From assembly GCF_004919095.1 (NCBI RefSeq), contig NZ_STGJ01000003.1, positions 204,190 through 268,189 of the forward strand: a stretch of 64,000 bases of DNA, read 5' to 3'. Both the position numbers and the translations under genes were made by a program. The notes beneath the pieces are model-generated. The model saw only the letters and a program-made list of their open reading frames with translations, had not been told where the DNA came from and searched no databases. This DNA is from Crenobacter intestini. Its GTDB lineage: Bacteria; Pseudomonadota; Gammaproteobacteria; Burkholderiales; Chromobacteriaceae. Below, one piece after another: positions 17,042 through 24,412 of this stretch (position 1 is its first letter; each line of letters starts with the position of its first letter).

Positions 17042-17967
17042 ATCCAGCGCTTGAGGTCGAGGCCGCTGTACATCGAGGCAACCTCTCTGGCGTAGCCGTT
17101 GAATGGCAGCGTCGGGCGGCGGCCGAACTCGCCGATGCGCCGCTCGTTGGCCTGGCTCCAGCGCGGGTGGTCGACCGCCGGGTTCACGTTGGCGAAGAAA
17201 CCGTACTCGCGCGGGTTGACGCTCTGCCAGGTCGTCGTCGGTTGGTGCTCGACGAGGTTGATGGCGACGATGCTCTTGATGCTCTTGAAGCCGTACTTCC
17301 ACGGCACCACCAGCCGGATCGGCGCGCCGTTCTGCGCGGGCAGGGTCTGCCCGTACAGGCCCACTGCGAGCAGGGTCAGCGGGTGCATCGCCTCGTCGAT
17401 ACGCAAGCCCTCGCGGTAGGGCCAGGGCAACAGGCCGGTGCGCTGGCCGGGCATCTGCGACGGGCGCTCCAGTGTGACGAATTGCACGAAGCGGCCCTTC
17501 GAGGTTGGCTGTGCCTGCTTCAGGAGCGCGGACAATTCAAAGCCGACCCAGGGGATCACCATGCTCCAGCCCTCGACGCAGCGCAGCCGGTAGACGCGCT
17601 CTTGCAGCGGCGCGACGCGGAACAGCGCGTCGTAGTCGAGGGTCAGCGGCTTTTGCACGTGGCCGCCAACGGTCAGCGTCCACGGGCGGACCACCAGAGA
17701 TCCCGCGTATTTGGCGGGGTCTTCCTTGCCGCTGCCGAACTCGTAGAAGTTGTTGTAGCGGGTGATCTCGTCGAAGGTGCTCGGCTTTTCGCTGGCCTGG
17801 AAGGGGCCGGGGCTGGCCTTGAGCGGCGCGGCAAGCGCCGGCGGCAGCCACAGGGAAAGCGCGCCGGCGGCCGCGCCGCGCAGTACGTCGCGCCGGCTGC
17901 GCCACAGCGCCTCGGGAGTGATCTCGGACGGCGCGGGCGCCGTCCTGTCGGTCAGCCTGATCAGCAT
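17038..17967 (-). CDS. msrP: MsrP, periplasmic protein-methionine-sulfoxide reductase
   Basis: Molybdopterin enzyme (formerly YedY) that repairs oxidised methionines in periplasmic proteins. A Tat signal is present ([23 protein letters not shown]). The Mo-coordinating cysteine lies in [10 protein letters not shown]. Further family segments are the [13 protein letters not shown] start of the mature domain, [14 protein letters not shown] and [11 protein letters not shown] 17967 is chosen for its AGGAC ribosome site 6 bases upstream; upstream in-frame codons lack one. It is co-transcribed with msrQ and divergent from the exonuclease gene 70 bp away. Confidence 0.94.
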   Translation of the reverse strand: MLIRLTDRTAPAPSEITPEALWRSRRDVLRGAAAGALSLWLPPALAAPLKASPGPFQASEKPSTFDEITRYNNFYEFGSGKEDPAKYAGSLVVRPWTLTVGGHVQKPLTLDYDALFRVAPLQERVYRLRCVEGWSMVIPWVGFELSALLKQAQPTSKGRFVQFVTLERPSQMPGQRTGLLPWPYREGLRIDEAMHPLTLLAVGLYGQTLPAQNGAPIRLVVPWKYGFKSIKSIVAINLVEHQPTTTWQSVNPREYGFFANVNPAVDHPRWSQANERRIGEFGRRPTLPFNGYAREVASMYSGLDLKRWI

Positions 17968-18038
17968 GCGGAGTCCTTTGCCTTTTGCCGCGCATCGCGG
18001 CATCCTAGCCGGCTTTCCTGCCACCGGTACGTTTCAAC

Positions 18039-18644
18039 ATGGGCCGCATCGCCGTCATCGACTTCGAAACCAACGGCCTGTCGCCGTCCACCGCCTGCCG
18101 CGCGACCGAGATCGCGGCGGTGCTGGTCGAGGAGGGCCGCATCGTCGGCCACTACCAGAGCCTGATGAACGCCGGCGTGTTTGTGCCGCGCGACATCGAG
18201 CGGCTGACCGGCATCAGCAACGCCATGCTGCGCGAGGCGCCGCCGGCGGCGCGGGTGATGCGCGAGGTGGCGGACTTTGTCGGCGACACGCCGCTTGTCG
18301 CGCACAATGCGGCGTTCGACCGCAAGTTCTGGGACCACGAACTGTCGCTGGTCGGCGCCGCCCGCCGCCAGGACTTCGCCTGTTCGCTGCTGCTCGCGCG
18401 CCGCCTGCTGCCCGAGGCACCCGACCACAAGCTGGGCACGCTGGGCCGCTGGCTCGGCCTGCCCGTCAGCGGCCGCGCCCACCGCGCGCTGGCCGACAGC
18501 GAGATGACCGCGCACCTGCTGATTCGCCTGCAGGCGCTGCTGGCCCAACGCCACGGCATTAAGCGGACCGACCACGCCTTGCTGTGCGCGCTGCAGAAGG
18601 TACCCGCCGCGCGCGTGACCGACTGGCTTGCGAGCGTGCGCTGA
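18039..18644 (+). CDS. DnaQ-like 3'-5' exonuclease (DEDDh)
   Basis: Stand-alone 201-aa exonuclease of the DnaQ/epsilon superfamily. The three Exo motifs are complete: Exo I IDFETNG (residues 7-13), Exo II LVAHNAAFDRKFW, and Exo III HRALADSEMTAHL, whose H-x4-D spacing makes it DEDDh. It lacks the polymerase-binding C-terminal part of true epsilon, so a repair or RNA-processing role is more likely than proofreading. It sits alone between divergent msrP and a convergent NrsF gene (2 bp away). Confidence 0.87.
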   Translation: MGRIAVIDFETNGLSPSTACRATEIAAVLVEEGRIVGHYQSLMNAGVFVPRDIERLTGISNAMLREAPPAARVMREVADFVGDTPLVAHNAAFDRKFWDHELSLVGAARRQDFACSLLLARRLLPEAPDHKLGTLGRWLGLPVSGRAHRALADSEMTAHLLIRLQALLAQRHGIKRTDHALLCALQKVPAARVTDWLASVR

Positions 18645-18646
18645 CG

Positions 18647-19282
18647 CTACCACGCGAGCACCCGCGGGCCGAGCCAGGCGCCGGAAAGTGCGCACAGCAC
18701 GATCCCCAGTACATACCACAGCGCGGCAAACGGCAGCGCCAGCTCCGGGCAGTGCACCGAGTACGCGAGCGCGGCGAGACAGCCGGAGGCCAACCCGGCG
18801 AGCGCGCCGGCCAAGGCAAGCCGGGTCGGCGCCATCGTGCGCAGCACCGTAAGCATCAATGCCAGCGACGGCAGCGCAAGCAGCAGGATGCTCGCCGCGC
18901 AGGCCTGCCAGCTGTCGCCCAGCAGCAGCGCGGCGCGCGTGCCCTCGGGCGCGGACATCAGCTGCTGCGCGGCAGCCAGCCACAGGACGGCAAGCGGTAG
19001 CGTGAGCGGCCACAGGCGCGCACGGGCGGCTGGCCGCGCGCAGGCAGCCAGCGGCGGCAGTACGGCAGCCAGCAGCGCGAGCGCGAACAGCGGCCTCGCC
19101 CAGAAGCTGGCGTGGCTTGCGTCGGCCGCGAGGTCGGGGTTGGCCCCGAACAGCGCGAGCGTCCCCGCGAGGGCGAGGGCCAGTCCTGCCGCCAGCGCGG
19201 GTGAGACGCGCGCGAGTGGCCGCGCCGGGGCAACGCCGCCTTCGCGGGCGGCGAGCAGGGTGATCAGCTCGTCGGTCTTCAT
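18647..19282 (-). CDS. nrsF: NrsF-type membrane anti-sigma factor (DUF1109)
   Basis: Six-helix inner-membrane protein of 211 aa that matches NrsF, which holds its cognate SigF-type ECF factor inactive until an oxidative or metal signal. The N terminus MKTDELITLLAAREGGVAP is the cytosolic sigma-binding region. Cysteines lie in the membrane part (AACARPAARAR, WQACAAS, SVHCPELALP); paired cysteines are proposed to sense the signal in this family. The start overlaps the ECF gene stop as ATGA (19279-19282), so the pair is translated together. Partner genes across the divergent promoter support the assignment. Confidence 0.87.
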   Translation of the reverse strand: MKTDELITLLAAREGGVAPARPLARVSPALAAGLALALAGTLALFGANPDLAADASHASFWARPLFALALLAAVLPPLAACARPAARARLWPLTLPLAVLWLAAAQQLMSAPEGTRAALLLGDSWQACAASILLLALPSLALMLTVLRTMAPTRLALAGALAGLASGCLAALAYSVHCPELALPFAALWYVLGIVLCALSGAWLGPRVLAW

Positions 19283-19821
19283 TTCTCTCTCCTTATCAGC
19301 GCTGCGAGCGCCTTCAGCCCGCGGTGGATGCCGACCTTGACCGCCGACTCGCTCATGCCGGTTTCAGCCGCAGCCTCGCTGACCGAAAGCCCGGCGAGCT
19401 TGACCAGCCGGATCGGCTCGCGCTGTTTCTCGGGCAGGGCTGCGAGCAGCCTTGAGAGGTCGTGCGCGGTGTTTTCCTCTTCGGGCTGCGCGGCGGCCAG
19501 CTCGAAATGTTCGTCGTCAAGCGGCAAGTGCGGCGCGCGCCTGCCGTGGCGTCGCCAGTAGTCGACCAGTTTGTAGCGCGCGATGGCGAACAGCCAGGGC
19601 CCCAGCGGCTGACCGGGCAGGTGGCTCGCGCGCTGGTTGTGCAGCGCGAGCAGGATCTCTTGAAGTACGTCCTCCACCTCGTCCGGCGTCTGCGCCATCC
19701 GCCGGCGCAGCCAGGCGCGCAACACCTGCGCCGCCAGCTGCAAAAAGCGCCGGTACGCCGCGGCGTCGCCGCCGAGCGCAGCTGCAAACAGCGCGCTCAG
19801 CGCCTCTTCCTTGTCGTGCAT
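19279..19821 (-). CDS. ECF sigma factor, SigF-like
   Basis: Extracytoplasmic-function sigma factor of about 180 aa. Region 2 has EVEDVLQEILLALHNQR and GPWLFAIARYKLVDYWRR. Region 4 has LPEKQREPIRLVKLAGLSVSEAAAETGMSES, ending in the AVKVGIHRGLKAL recognition helix. ATG 19821 has an AAGGGGGA ribosome site; the longer frame runs into the promoter. Its own promoter candidate (GTAACC-N16-CGAA on the minus strand) is of the same type as the one in front of the bufferin-like gene, so it is probably autoregulated and controls that operon. NrsF is the presumed antagonist. Confidence 0.92.
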   Translation of the reverse strand: MHDKEEALSALFAAALGGDAAAYRRFLQLAAQVLRAWLRRRMAQTPDEVEDVLQEILLALHNQRASHLPGQPLGPWLFAIARYKLVDYWRRHGRRAPHLPLDDEHFELAAAQPEEENTAHDLSRLLAALPEKQREPIRLVKLAGLSVSEAAAETGMSESAVKVGIHRGLKALAALIRREK

Positions 19822-19842
19822 AGTCCCCCTTGTGATGGTGGA

Positions 19843-19868
19843 TTCGTGGCCCAGCCCGTGCAGGTTAC
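19843..19868 (-). promoter_or_regulatory. ECF promoter for sigma factor-nrsF
   Basis: On the minus strand GTAACC (19868-19863), exactly 16 bases, then CGAA (19846-19843). This is the SigF-type ECF promoter pattern and lies just before the sigma gene start at 19821. Confidence 0.72.
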
Positions 19869-19896
19869 AGCCGGCACGAAATAATTTTCCCCCACT

Positions 19897-19922
19897 GTAA
19901 CCGCCGGGCGGTGCGGTGCGAA
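19897..19922 (+). promoter_or_regulatory. ECF promoter for the bufferin-like operon
   Basis: GTAACC (19897-19902), exactly 16 bases, then CGAA (19919-19922). It has the same hexamers and spacer as the divergent promoter 28 bp away. It would start a leader of about 50 nt before the DUF2282 gene. Confidence 0.75.
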
Positions 19923-19979
19923 TTGGCAAGCTGTCGCGGGCATTCTGCCTGTGGCTTCACGCATACAAAGGAGTACACC

Positions 19980-20246
19980 ATGAACAAGACAACGACACTG
20001 ACCCTGGCCGCTGCGCTGGCGGCGATGGCAAGCGGCGCGGCACTGGCGAGCGAGCCAGCCAAGGAGAAATGCTACGGCGTGTCCGAAGCCGGCAAGAACG
20101 ACTGCAAGGCCGGCGCCGGCACCAGCTGCGCAGGTTCCGCCAAGGCCGACTATCAGGGCAATGCGTGGAAATACGTCGCCAAGGGCACTTGCACGACGAT
20201 CAAGACGCCCAAGGGTATGGGCACGCTGACGCCGACCGCCAATTGA
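19980..20246 (+). CDS. bufA: Bufferin-like RiPP precursor (DUF2282)
   Basis: Small 88-aa exported protein of the DUF2282/BufA family. Family members are RiPP precursors whose cysteines are modified by an MNIO enzyme into metal-binding groups and which buffer copper in the periplasm. A Sec-type signal (residues 1-23, ending AALAS) is followed by a mature part with exactly four cysteines: C31, C42, C50 and C71, in [19 protein letters not shown] and KGTCTT. The [11 protein letters not shown] stretch is the family core. ATG 19980 has AAAGGAG upstream. A matching MNIO gene lies 900 bp downstream. Modification and copper binding are inferred from the family. Confidence 0.87.
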   Translation: MNKTTTLTLAAALAAMASGAALASEPAKEKCYGVSEAGKNDCKAGAGTSCAGSAKADYQGNAWKYVAKGTCTTIKTPKGMGTLTPTAN

Positions 20247-20254
20247 TCGCCGGA

Positions 20255-20292
20255 CCCGGGCCAGCGTGCCACACGGCAACGCCTGGCCCGGG
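20255..20292 (+). terminator. Intra-operon hairpin after the precursor gene
   Basis: A perfect 10-bp stem, CCCGGGCCAG (20255-20264) with CTGGCCCGGG (20283-20292), extended by CGT/ACG after a bulge. No T run follows. It probably acts as an attenuator or mRNA stabiliser that gives more precursor than enzyme transcript. Confidence 0.5.
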
Positions 20293-20346
20293 CCTGATCT
20301 GCGATAGAGTCGGGTTATCTGCAAGTCATAAGGGGCGGTGTGGGCG

Positions 20347-21114
20347 ATGCTGGACTTACTGGATTTCGGCGGCAAGGTGGTGCTGGTCACCGGCGGCACC
20401 TCGGGGATAGGCAAGGCGACCGCGCAGCTGTTCAAAAGCCTGGGCGCGACCGTGTACGTGACCGGTCGGCGCGCTGAGGCCGGCGCAGCGCTCGAGGCCG
20501 AGGGCATCCGCTTCTTGTCGGCAGACCACCAGGTGGCCGACGACTGCGAACGGGTGGTCGAGCGCGTCGTCCGGCAGGCCGGAAGGCTGGACGTACTGTT
20601 CAATAACGCCGGCTGGATTTTCCTCGCCGACGCCGAACACTCGTCCGAGGCCGACTGGCAGAAAATCCTCGACATCAACGTCGTCGGCGCGTGGCGCATG
20701 GCCCGCGCGGTCATCCCCGTGATGCGCGCGCAAGGTGGCGGGGCGATCGTCAACAACGCGTCCGACTGGGGCTTGAAAGGCGGGCGCGGCGCGGTCGCCT
20801 ATTGCAGCAGCAAGGGCGCGCTGGTGCAGATGAGCAAGGCGATGGCGCTCGACCTGGGGCCCGACCAGATCCGCGTCAACGCGGTGTGCCCGGGCGACAC
20901 CGTCGTCGAGTGGTGGACGAACGGCCAGTACGAAGGGATGGCGTCGGTGACGCCGGCGGCCGAGGCCGAAGCGCGCGCTAGGGACTGGGTGCCGCTCGGG
21001 CGGCTGGGGCGCGGCGAGGACGTGGCGCGCGCGGTGGTCTTTCTGGCCAGCGACATGGCCGCCTACATCACCGGCGTCGCCTTGCCGGTGGACGGCGGCA
21101 ACAGCGCGCAATAG
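20347..21114 (+). CDS. Short-chain dehydrogenase/reductase within bufferin operon
   Basis: Classical NAD(P)-dependent SDR, 255 aa. The cofactor motif TGGTSGIGKA is near residue 15, the structural NNAG is present, and the active-site Y-x3-K pair lies in AYCSSKGA; the PVDGGNSAQ tail is typical. ATG 20347 is preferred over GTG 20338 (AAGGGG lies 11 bases upstream of the ATG, 2 bases from the GTG). The gene sits between the bufferin-like precursor and the MNIO gene, which are normally adjacent, with 18 bp to the latter. Its substrate is unknown; it could be an accessory enzyme or a passenger. Confidence 0.85.
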   Translation: MLDLLDFGGKVVLVTGGTSGIGKATAQLFKSLGATVYVTGRRAEAGAALEAEGIRFLSADHQVADDCERVVERVVRQAGRLDVLFNNAGWIFLADAEHSSEADWQKILDINVVGAWRMARAVIPVMRAQGGGAIVNNASDWGLKGGRGAVAYCSSKGALVQMSKAMALDLGPDQIRVNAVCPGDTVVEWWTNGQYEGMASVTPAAEAEARARDWVPLGRLGRGEDVARAVVFLASDMAAYITGVALPVDGGNSAQ

Positions 21115-21132
21115 CGCGAAAAGAGGGCAGCG

Positions 21133-21960
21133 ATGAGACTGGGCGCAGGGCTGGGCATCAAGCCGCAGCATTTCGACGACGCGCTTGCCGCGCGTGAGAC
21201 GGGGCTGTGGTACGAGGTGCACCCGGAAAACTATCTGGCTGCGGGCGGGCCGCGCCGCGCGTGGCTGCGCCGCCTGCGCGAGGCGCACCCCTTGTCGCTG
21301 CACGGGGTGTCGCTGTCGCTGGCAGGTCCTGACGCGCCGGACGCCGCGCACCTCTCGCAACTGGCCGCACTGGTGTTCGAACTTGCGCCTGCGCTGGTGT
21401 CCGAGCATCTGGCGTGGTCAAGGCTTGACGGCGTCTACCTGCCCGACTTGCTGCCCGCCGTGCGCACGCGGCAGTTGCTCGCGTCGGTGTGCGCGAATAT
21501 CGGCCGCGTACAGGACGCGCTGGGCCGTGCGATCGCGATCGAACACCCCGCGCATTACCTTGCCCTGCCGCACGAGATGGACGAGGCCGAGTTCCTCAAC
21601 GAGATGGCGCGGGTCAGCGGCTGCCGGCTGCTTATCGACGTCAATAACGTGTACGTCGGCGCGCGTAACCTCGGCTACGACGCGGAGGCGTGGCTAGCCG
21701 CCATCGACGCGGATGCGGTCGCCGAAATCCACCTGGCCGGCCACAGCGCCGACCCGCTGCTGGGGGACGCCTTGCTGGTCGACTCGCACGACTGCGCAGT
21801 CGCCGAGCCGGTGTGGGCGCTCTACCGACGGCTGATCGCACGCATCGGCGCGCGCCCGACGCTGATCGAGCGCGACGGCAAAGTGCCCGGCTTCGCCGAA
21901 TTGCAGGCCGAGCGCGCGCGCGCGCAAGCAGTGCTGGACGGGGCGGAGGTTTGCGTATGA
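21133..21960 (+). CDS. bufB: MNIO-family iron enzyme (DUF692, BufB-like)
   Basis: TIM-barrel multinuclear non-heme iron oxidase, 275 aa, expected to install modified (thiooxazole-type) groups on precursor cysteines. Candidate metal ligands sit in conserved positions: HPENYL near the N terminus, SLHGVSLSL, SEHLAW, IEHPAHY, LIDVNNVYV, EIHLAGH, DSHD and LIERDG. The length is normal. The start has an AGAGGGCAGCG ribosome site. Its stop overlaps the next start as ATGA, so it is translationally coupled to its DUF2063 partner. Family assignment is strong; the exact reaction here is inferred from bufferin and other MNIO systems. Confidence 0.9.
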   Translation: MRLGAGLGIKPQHFDDALAARETGLWYEVHPENYLAAGGPRRAWLRRLREAHPLSLHGVSLSLAGPDAPDAAHLSQLAALVFELAPALVSEHLAWSRLDGVYLPDLLPAVRTRQLLASVCANIGRVQDALGRAIAIEHPAHYLALPHEMDEAEFLNEMARVSGCRLLIDVNNVYVGARNLGYDAEAWLAAIDADAVAEIHLAGHSADPLLGDALLVDSHDCAVAEPVWALYRRLIARIGARPTLIERDGKVPGFAELQAERARAQAVLDGAEVCV

Positions 21961-22673
21961 ACAGCTTCGACTACGCGGGTTTTGCGGCCGCGCTATGGGG
22001 CAGGGGCGACGCCGGCGGCCTGGTCGCCCAGCCGGGTTTCGCCGTCTACCGCAATACGGTGATCTCAGGCTGTGTCGACGCACTGATCGCCAACCACCCC
22101 TCGCTCGTCACGCTGATGGGCGAAGCGTGGCTTGCCGGCTGCGCGCGCGACTACGTGCGTGCCTACCCGCCGCAAGACGCGTATTTGGTGCGTTACGGCG
22201 CCGGGTTCGCCGCCTTTGCGTCAGGGATGCCCGGCGCTGAGGCGTGGCCGTGGCTCGGGCAAGTCGGCGCGCTCGACTACGGCTGGCTCGAATGCCACCT
22301 TGCAGCCGACGCAGACCCGGTGCCCGCCGCTTCGCTTGCCGCGCTTGCCGCGGATACGGCGCTCGCGCCGCATCCGGCGGCGCGCTGGGTGTGGAGCGGG
22401 CAATGGCCGCTGTGGCAGTTGTGGTCGAGCGCGCGATCTGGCTGCCCGCCGGAAAACCTGCAGTGGCAAGGCGAGGGGGTGTTGCTCAGCCGCCCCGCCG
22501 GCGAGGTGCTGGCCTGTCCGGTGCCGCAGGAGGCGTGTGTGTTCTTGGACGCGCTCGCGGCTGGGCAGGCGCTGGACGGCGCGGTCGACGCGGTGTGCGC
22601 GGCGGTCGCGTCGCCCGATTTTTCAGGCTTGATGCAGCAACTCGCCGGCGCCGGCGCGCTGGTGCCACGCTAG
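21957..22673 (+). CDS. bufC: MNIO partner protein (DUF2063, BufC-like)
   Basis: 238-aa DUF2063 protein, the usual partner of DUF692 enzymes, thought to recognise and deliver the precursor peptide. The N-terminal helical domain has the family pattern (FAVYRNTVISGCVDAL, HPSLVTLMGEAWLAGCARDYVRAYPP), then LGQVGALDYGWLECHLA. The C-terminal part is a divergent winged-helix-like domain. ATG 21957 overlaps the enzyme stop by 4 bp. The frame upstream of this ATG is only a shadow of the enzyme gene. Confidence 0.88.
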   Translation: MNSFDYAGFAAALWGRGDAGGLVAQPGFAVYRNTVISGCVDALIANHPSLVTLMGEAWLAGCARDYVRAYPPQDAYLVRYGAGFAAFASGMPGAEAWPWLGQVGALDYGWLECHLAADADPVPAASLAALAADTALAPHPAARWVWSGQWPLWQLWSSARSGCPPENLQWQGEGVLLSRPAGEVLACPVPQEACVFLDALAAGQALDGAVDAVCAAVASPDFSGLMQQLAGAGALVPR

Positions 22674-22685
22674 GAGGGTTGTTCG

Positions 22686-23126
22686 ATGTCCACTTCACGC
22701 TTCGCGCTCTACAGCAGCGCCGCCGGGCGCGTGGCGCAGCTCGTCCGACCGCTGGTGCCGCTGGCGGCACGTCTTGGCATCGCCGCGACCTTCTTCCTAT
22801 CCGGACGCACTAAGGTCGACGGCTTGCTTGCCGTCAACGACGGCGCGGTGATGCTGTTCCGCGAAGAGTACCGGCTGCCCGTGCTCGACCCCGTGCTCGC
22901 CGCGCATCTGGCCGCTTACGCCGAACACCTGTTTCCGCTCTTGCTGGTGCTGGGGCTGTTCACCCGGCTCTCGGCGCTGGCCCTGCTCGCGATGACGGCG
23001 GTGATCCAGCTGTTCGTCTACCCGGACGCGTGGCCGGTCCACCTCGTGTGGGCCGCCAGCCTGCTCTACCTGATCGCCGAAGGGGCCGGGCGGCTGTCGC
23101 TCGACCGCCCGCTCGGGATACGCTGA
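22686..23126 (+). CDS. DoxX-family membrane protein
   Basis: 146-aa four-helix inner-membrane protein of the DoxX type. A family landmark near the first TM is [17 protein letters not shown], then [31 protein letters not shown]. DoxX genes commonly close DUF692-DUF2063 operons and are proposed to act in membrane redox. It is 12 bp after the DUF2063 gene with AGGAGG between, so it is co-transcribed. Its precise role is unknown. Confidence 0.88.
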   Translation: MSTSRFALYSSAAGRVAQLVRPLVPLAARLGIAATFFLSGRTKVDGLLAVNDGAVMLFREEYRLPVLDPVLAAHLAAYAEHLFPLLLVLGLFTRLSALALLAMTAVIQLFVYPDAWPVHLVWAASLLYLIAEGAGRLSLDRPLGIR

Positions 23127-23133
23127 CGCGTCC

Positions 23134-24228
23134 TCAAACTGCCGGCACAGTGGAGGCAACCACGCGGTTGCGCCCGCCGCGCTTGGCTTGGTAAAGCCGG
23201 GTGTCGGCGCGCGCGAGCAGGTCTTCCAGCTGCGTGTCTGTGTCGCGCAGGGTCGCGACGCCGACGCTGGTCTGCCAGTGCAGCAAGGCGTCGGCGTTGA
23301 GCGCGAGCTGGCCGTCCGCGATCGCCAAGCGCAGCCGCTCGGCCAGTTGCAGCGCGGCGGCGCGGTCGGTCTCGGGCAGCAGCACGGCGATCTCCTCGCC
23401 GCCCACGCGGGCGAGCACGTCGCTTGCGCGCAGCCCCCGCTGCAGGGTGTCGACGCTCTGGCAGATCACCCGGTCGCCGGTGGCGTGGCCGTAGCGGTCG
23501 TTGATCGACTTGAAGTGGTCAAGGTCGAACAGCAGCAGCGACAGCGGGCGCTGGTGGCGTTTGGCGCGGTTGATTTCGGTCTCGGCGATGTCGCGGAAGT
23601 AGCGGCGGTTGTACGCGCCAGTCATCGGGTCGCGCGTCGCGTCCTCGTGCAGCCTGCGCTCGAGCAGGAACTGGCGCTGGCGGGCGCGGATGCCGTGCAG
23701 CGCGAGGAAGACGGTGAAGGCGAACACGATGGCGAGGCTCGCGTTCAGGCTGGCGAGCGCGAGCGGGTCAGGCGGCTGCCACCACAGCGCAAGCTGGGTC
23801 GATACCACGCAGTTGGCCAGCGCGAACAACATGGGCGGCAGCGTGGGCGTGAACAGCGCGCCCAGCATCGGCACCATGAAGAGCGCGGTATGGTTGAGCA
23901 GGAGGCCGTTGGGCAACAGCGCGTAGATCGCGGCGAGGCTGACGATCATCACGTTCATGAACAGGTAGGCCGACCAGTAAAGTTCGCGCGCGCCGGGGCG
24001 CGCGTGCGTGCGCATCAGCAGCGCCAGGCCCAGCGCCAGCGGCAGGCAGCGGATTGCGATGGTCTGCTGCGCGACATCGTGCGGCGCGACAAGCCAGTCG
24101 CGCACGCCGAACACGAGCAGGGTGACCATCGCCAGCCGGATGCACTGGATGTACGCGCGCGCGGCGTTGTGCATGCCGGCGGCGAGATAGGCCGGCATCA
24201 GTGCCGGCGGAATCGTCGTGCGGAACAT
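23134..24228 (-). CDS. Membrane-anchored diguanylate cyclase (GGDEF)
   Basis: Six hydrophobic segments (about residues 25-200) precede a GGDEF domain that makes c-di-GMP. The active site reads GGEEI, an accepted GG[D/E]E variant, and an RxxD inhibitory site (RASD) lies exactly five residues before it, so product inhibition is likely. DPMTGAYNRRYF opens the domain and LFDLDHFKSINDRYGH carries the metal-binding aspartate. ATG 24228 has GAGGGG 6 bases upstream; the longer frame runs through a low-G+C intergenic stretch. The membrane sensor resembles MASE-type domains, with an unknown signal. Confidence 0.87.
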   Translation of the reverse strand: MFRTTIPPALMPAYLAAGMHNAARAYIQCIRLAMVTLLVFGVRDWLVAPHDVAQQTIAIRCLPLALGLALLMRTHARPGARELYWSAYLFMNVMIVSLAAIYALLPNGLLLNHTALFMVPMLGALFTPTLPPMLFALANCVVSTQLALWWQPPDPLALASLNASLAIVFAFTVFLALHGIRARQRQFLLERRLHEDATRDPMTGAYNRRYFRDIAETEINRAKRHQRPLSLLLFDLDHFKSINDRYGHATGDRVICQSVDTLQRGLRASDVLARVGGEEIAVLLPETDRAAALQLAERLRLAIADGQLALNADALLHWQTSVGVATLRDTDTQLEDLLARADTRLYQAKRGGRNRVVASTVPAV

Positions 24229-24317
24229 CGTGAAGCCCCTCGTCCTGTGGTGGCCGCGCGTGGGCGGCCCAGCCTGTCTTTGGGCAGGCCTGTGTGGGGA
24301 CTGTAAGGCAAAATCAC

Positions 24318-24334
24318 GCACAATGCCATTGTGC
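24318..24334. promoter_or_regulatory. 17-bp odd palindrome upstream of the GGDEF gene
   Basis: GCACAATG and CATTGTGC flank a single central C. It lies 90 bp before the diguanylate cyclase start and 79 bp from the sulfatase end. A dimeric regulator could bind it, or it could be a short terminator-like hairpin of the sulfatase gene, though no T run follows. Confidence 0.4.
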
Positions 24335-24412
24335 TTACGATCGGGGCGGCTTCGACGGCGGTCATCCAACCTGGCAAGGTTGGCCGTCGTTGCAAGGACC
24401 CGCCGAGGGGTT

